Source: JAZDJJ01 sp043804035 (GTDB taxonomy: Bacteria > Bacteroidota > Bacteroidia > Palsa-948). From it: a stretch of 7,316 bases of DNA. Positions 5,028 through 7,316 of the stretch are shown in pieces (positions within the stretch are counted from its first letter, which is position 1; each line of letters starts with the position of its first letter). Where the stretch lies: contig JAZDJJ010000186.1 of NCBI GenBank assembly GCA_043804035.1, positions 1 to 7,316 of the forward strand, read 5' to 3'. Under the pieces are notes generated by a model. It was not told where the DNA came from, did no database searches, and was given only the letters and a program-made list of their open reading frames with translations. The position numbers were made by a program, and so were the translations under genes.

Positions 5028-7316
5028 ATGAAAACCATTAAAAAAATATTTAAGTGGCTCAGCATTTTGCTGTTGCTGTTAATTGTGTTAATCATTGTTG
5101 CTCCTTTTATTTTTAAGGACAAGATAATTTCTATCGTAAAAGAAGAAGTAAATAAACAATTAAACGCCAAAGTGGAATTTGGTGAGTTTGATCTCACATT
5201 GTTCAGCAGTTTTCCTGCTTTCACTTTCAGTATTGAAAAAGTGAGTGTAGCAAATGTTGGAGATTTTCAGGGCGACACACTTTTCTCTGCAAAAAAACTT
5301 TCTGTCACTGTTAATTTAATGAGCGTCATAAAAGGTGAGCAGTACAAAATCCGCAGCATCCTGTTAGATAACCCACGCATTCATGCTATTGTACTGCAAA
5401 ACGGTAAAGCAAACTGGGATATTACCAAACCATCTGCTGATACAACATCTACCGCATCTTCAGAACCAACTAAGTTCAAAATGAGTTTAAAAAAATTAGA
5501 AATTAAAAATGCACATATCGTTTATGATGATGCTTCTCTCGGAATATATTCGGCACTGAATAATTTTAATTATACAATGAGTGGTGATTTCACACAAGAT
5601 AATTTCACTATGGAAAATGATATGAGCATTGAACAACTAATCGTAAAATATGGTGGCATCGCTTATATGAATAAAGTGAAAGTCATTATCAAATCTGATA
5701 TAGAAGCCGATATGCCAAACTTTAAATTCACTTTTTCGCAAAACAAAATTTCTCTTAATGAACTTTCTCTCGGCATTAATGGTTCCTTTGCTATGCCCAA
5801 GGAAGATATAGATATGGATATGAAGTTCAAAGCAAATCAAACAGAGTTTAAAAATATTCTTTCGCTCATTCCTGCTGTTTATACAAACGATTTTGCTTCG
5901 GTGAAAACATCAGGTAAATTTACATTAGATGCTTTCGTAAAAGGAATTTATAATGATAAAAAAATGCCTGCCTTCGGTGCAAATATTAAAATTGATGATG
6001 CTATGTTTCAATATCCCTCACTTCCGAAAGCTGTTAATGACATTGCAATTGATATGAGCGTGAAAAATCCTGACGGTAATCCCGATCATACCATCATTGA
6101 TATCAAAAAATTTCACATAGAAATGGCAGACAATCCTATTGATATAGTAATGCATATAGAAACTCCTGTAAGCGATCCAAACATCAATGGAACAATTATG
6201 GGACGATTGAATCTTGCTACGGTAAAAGATGTGATACCGATGAAAGAAAGCGAACTCAACGGAAATATTACTGCTGATGTAAAATTGAAAGGAAGAATGT
6301 CAAGCATTGAGAAAGAAAAATATAATGATTTTGATGCAGAAGGACAAATTATTGTGATGGACATGAACTATAAGAGTAAAGATTTGCCTCAAAGTATAAT
6401 GATAAAATCTATGACATTGAATTTTTCTCCGCAATTTGTAGAACTTCGGGGATTTGACAGTAAGATTGGCAAGAGCGACATACAGGCAAACGGAATGATA
6501 GAAAATATTCTTCAGTATGTTTTTAAAGATTCTCTCTTACAAGGCACTTTTTCTATGAAATCATCACTGATGGATTTGAATGAATTTATGAGTGAAGATA
6601 AAACCACTGCCACTGCCGATACTTCGCACCTCAGCATCATTGAAGTACCAAAGAATATTGACTTCATCCTGAATTCTTCTATCTCAAAACTTATTTATGA
6701 TAACATTGAAATAAAAAATATGACAGGAAGCATGATTATTCGCAACAGTAAAGTAATGATGAACAAACTTAAGATGAACACAATGGGCGGAAGTATGCTA
6801 ATGAGTGGAATTTACAGCACACAGAATCCAAAAATTCCTGTTGTGAATTTTGATATGAACATTTCTGATTTTGATATTCCGATGACATTCAAATATTTTA
6901 ACACTATGCAAAAACTTGCACCCATTGCCAAGTACGCCACAGGAAAATTTTCTACGCAGTTGAAATATGTTTCCAATCTTGATGCGACCATGATGCCCGA
7001 TATGAAAACAATAAACGGTGACGGAAAAATACAAACAAAAAATGTAATGATTACTAATTTTGAATTACTAAACAAACTTGCTGTTGCACTTGGAGGAATG
7101 GATAAATTTAAAAAAGCGGAGTTCTCTGATATTAACATCACTTATCATATTAAAGACGGAAAAATTTCTGTGGAGGAATTTCCGTTCAAGAGCGGAAACA
7201 TTGCGGGAAGTGTTCTCGGCTCCACTGCGTTTGACCAAACAATTGATTACATGATGAAGATGGAAATTCCTACTACCGATATGCCCTCAGGTGTAAAAGC
7301 ATTTGCCACAAAACAA
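5028..7316 (+). CDS. AsmA-like family envelope protein (partial, 3' end outside window)
   Basis: From the ATG at 5028 the frame stays open for 763 codons to the window edge, so the protein is C-terminally incomplete. A lysine-rich start (MKTIKKIFK) and one hydrophobic helix (about 10-28) indicate an inner-membrane anchor with the rest in the periplasm. The block from about 53 to 132 follows the N-terminal pattern of Bacteroidota AsmA-like proteins: LTLFSSFPAF, GDTLFSAKKLSV, VNLMSVIKG, ILLDNPRI and GKANWDI. A Ser/Thr-rich linker (133-148) and a second one (about 523-538) separate long beta-rich stretches. The final part (about 666-763), with NVMITNFELLNKLA (672-685), looks like the AsmA C-terminal domain. 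AsmA/TamB-type proteins are linked to outer-membrane assembly and phospholipid transport; a role here is inferred from family only. Methionine is unusually frequent at 565-592. No Shine-Dalgarno is seen. The remaining missing part is probably modest. Confidence 0.87.
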   Translation, partial: MKTIKKIFKWLSILLLLLIVLIIVAPFIFKDKIISIVKEEVNKQLNAKVEFGEFDLTLFSSFPAFTFSIEKVSVANVGDFQGDTLFSAKKLSVTVNLMSVIKGEQYKIRSILLDNPRIHAIVLQNGKANWDITKPSADTTSTASSEPTKFKMSLKKLEIKNAHIVYDDASLGIYSALNNFNYTMSGDFTQDNFTMENDMSIEQLIVKYGGIAYMNKVKVIIKSDIEADMPNFKFTFSQNKISLNELSLGINGSFAMPKEDIDMDMKFKANQTEFKNILSLIPAVYTNDFASVKTSGKFTLDAFVKGIYNDKKMPAFGANIKIDDAMFQYPSLPKAVNDIAIDMSVKNPDGNPDHTIIDIKKFHIEMADNPIDIVMHIETPVSDPNINGTIMGRLNLATVKDVIPMKESELNGNITADVKLKGRMSSIEKEKYNDFDAEGQIIVMDMNYKSKDLPQSIMIKSMTLNFSPQFVELRGFDSKIGKSDIQANGMIENILQYVFKDSLLQGTFSMKSSLMDLNEFMSEDKTTATADTSHLSIIEVPKNIDFILNSSISKLIYDNIEIKNMTGSMIIRNSKVMMNKLKMNTMGGSMLMSGIYSTQNPKIPVVNFDMNISDFDIPMTFKYFNTMQKLAPIAKYATGKFSTQLKYVSNLDATMMPDMKTINGDGKIQTKNVMITNFELLNKLAVALGGMDKFKKAEFSDINITYHIKDGKISVEEFPFKSGNIAGSVLGSTAFDQTIDYMMKMEIPTTDMPSGVKAFATKQ

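Noticed and set aside
5637..7141. Minus-strand ORFs within 5028-7316
   Set aside because: The plus strand is one continuous 763-codon frame with AsmA-like features; the reverse ORFs are shadows.

Overview
The window looks like chromosomal DNA of a member of the Bacteroidota (Bacteroidetes). This is inferred from several things together. The DNA is AT-rich. None of the starts has a recognisable Shine-Dalgarno sequence. Proteins match forms common in that phylum (class I FBPase, PCCB-like carboxyltransferase, AsmA-like protein). The long gene-poor gaps hold palindromic and simple tandem repeats. No plasmid, phage, CRISPR, rRNA or tRNA gene was seen.

Layout: 1-334 has no convincing gene; it holds a possible mobile-element edge, a MITE/REP-like palindromic element (110-228) with a second palindrome nested in it, and a degenerate 7-bp tract (243-312). 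335-1363 (+) is class I fructose-1,6-bisphosphatase (fbp). Its last codons and stop lie inside a tandem heptamer array of about 43 units (1341-1646). 1723-3153 (+) is an alpha-D-phosphohexomutase (phosphoglucomutase/phosphomannomutase). It converges on 3316-4851 (-), the beta/carboxyltransferase subunit of a biotin-dependent acyl-CoA carboxylase, most like propionyl-CoA carboxylase. After a divergent AT-rich spacer (4852-5027) comes an AsmA-like envelope protein (5028 to the window edge, +), which is open at the right end.

How the genes relate: FBPase (fructose-1,6-P2 to fructose-6-P) and the hexomutase (glucose-1-P/glucose-6-P or mannose equivalents) both feed hexose phosphates toward storage sugar and cell-surface glycan. 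The acyl-CoA carboxylase links propionyl-CoA with methylmalonyl-CoA/succinate, which can feed gluconeogenesis. This link is thematic only: wide repeat-filled gaps and strand changes argue for separate transcription units. The genes themselves are ordinary housekeeping genes.

The most unusual content is in the repeats. Four tracts with different base motifs (243-312, 1341-1646, 4045-4079, 4863-4970) all have a period of about 7 bp. One forms the C-terminus and stop codon of fbp and another lies in frame inside the carboxylase gene. I see no convincing new enzyme system in this window.
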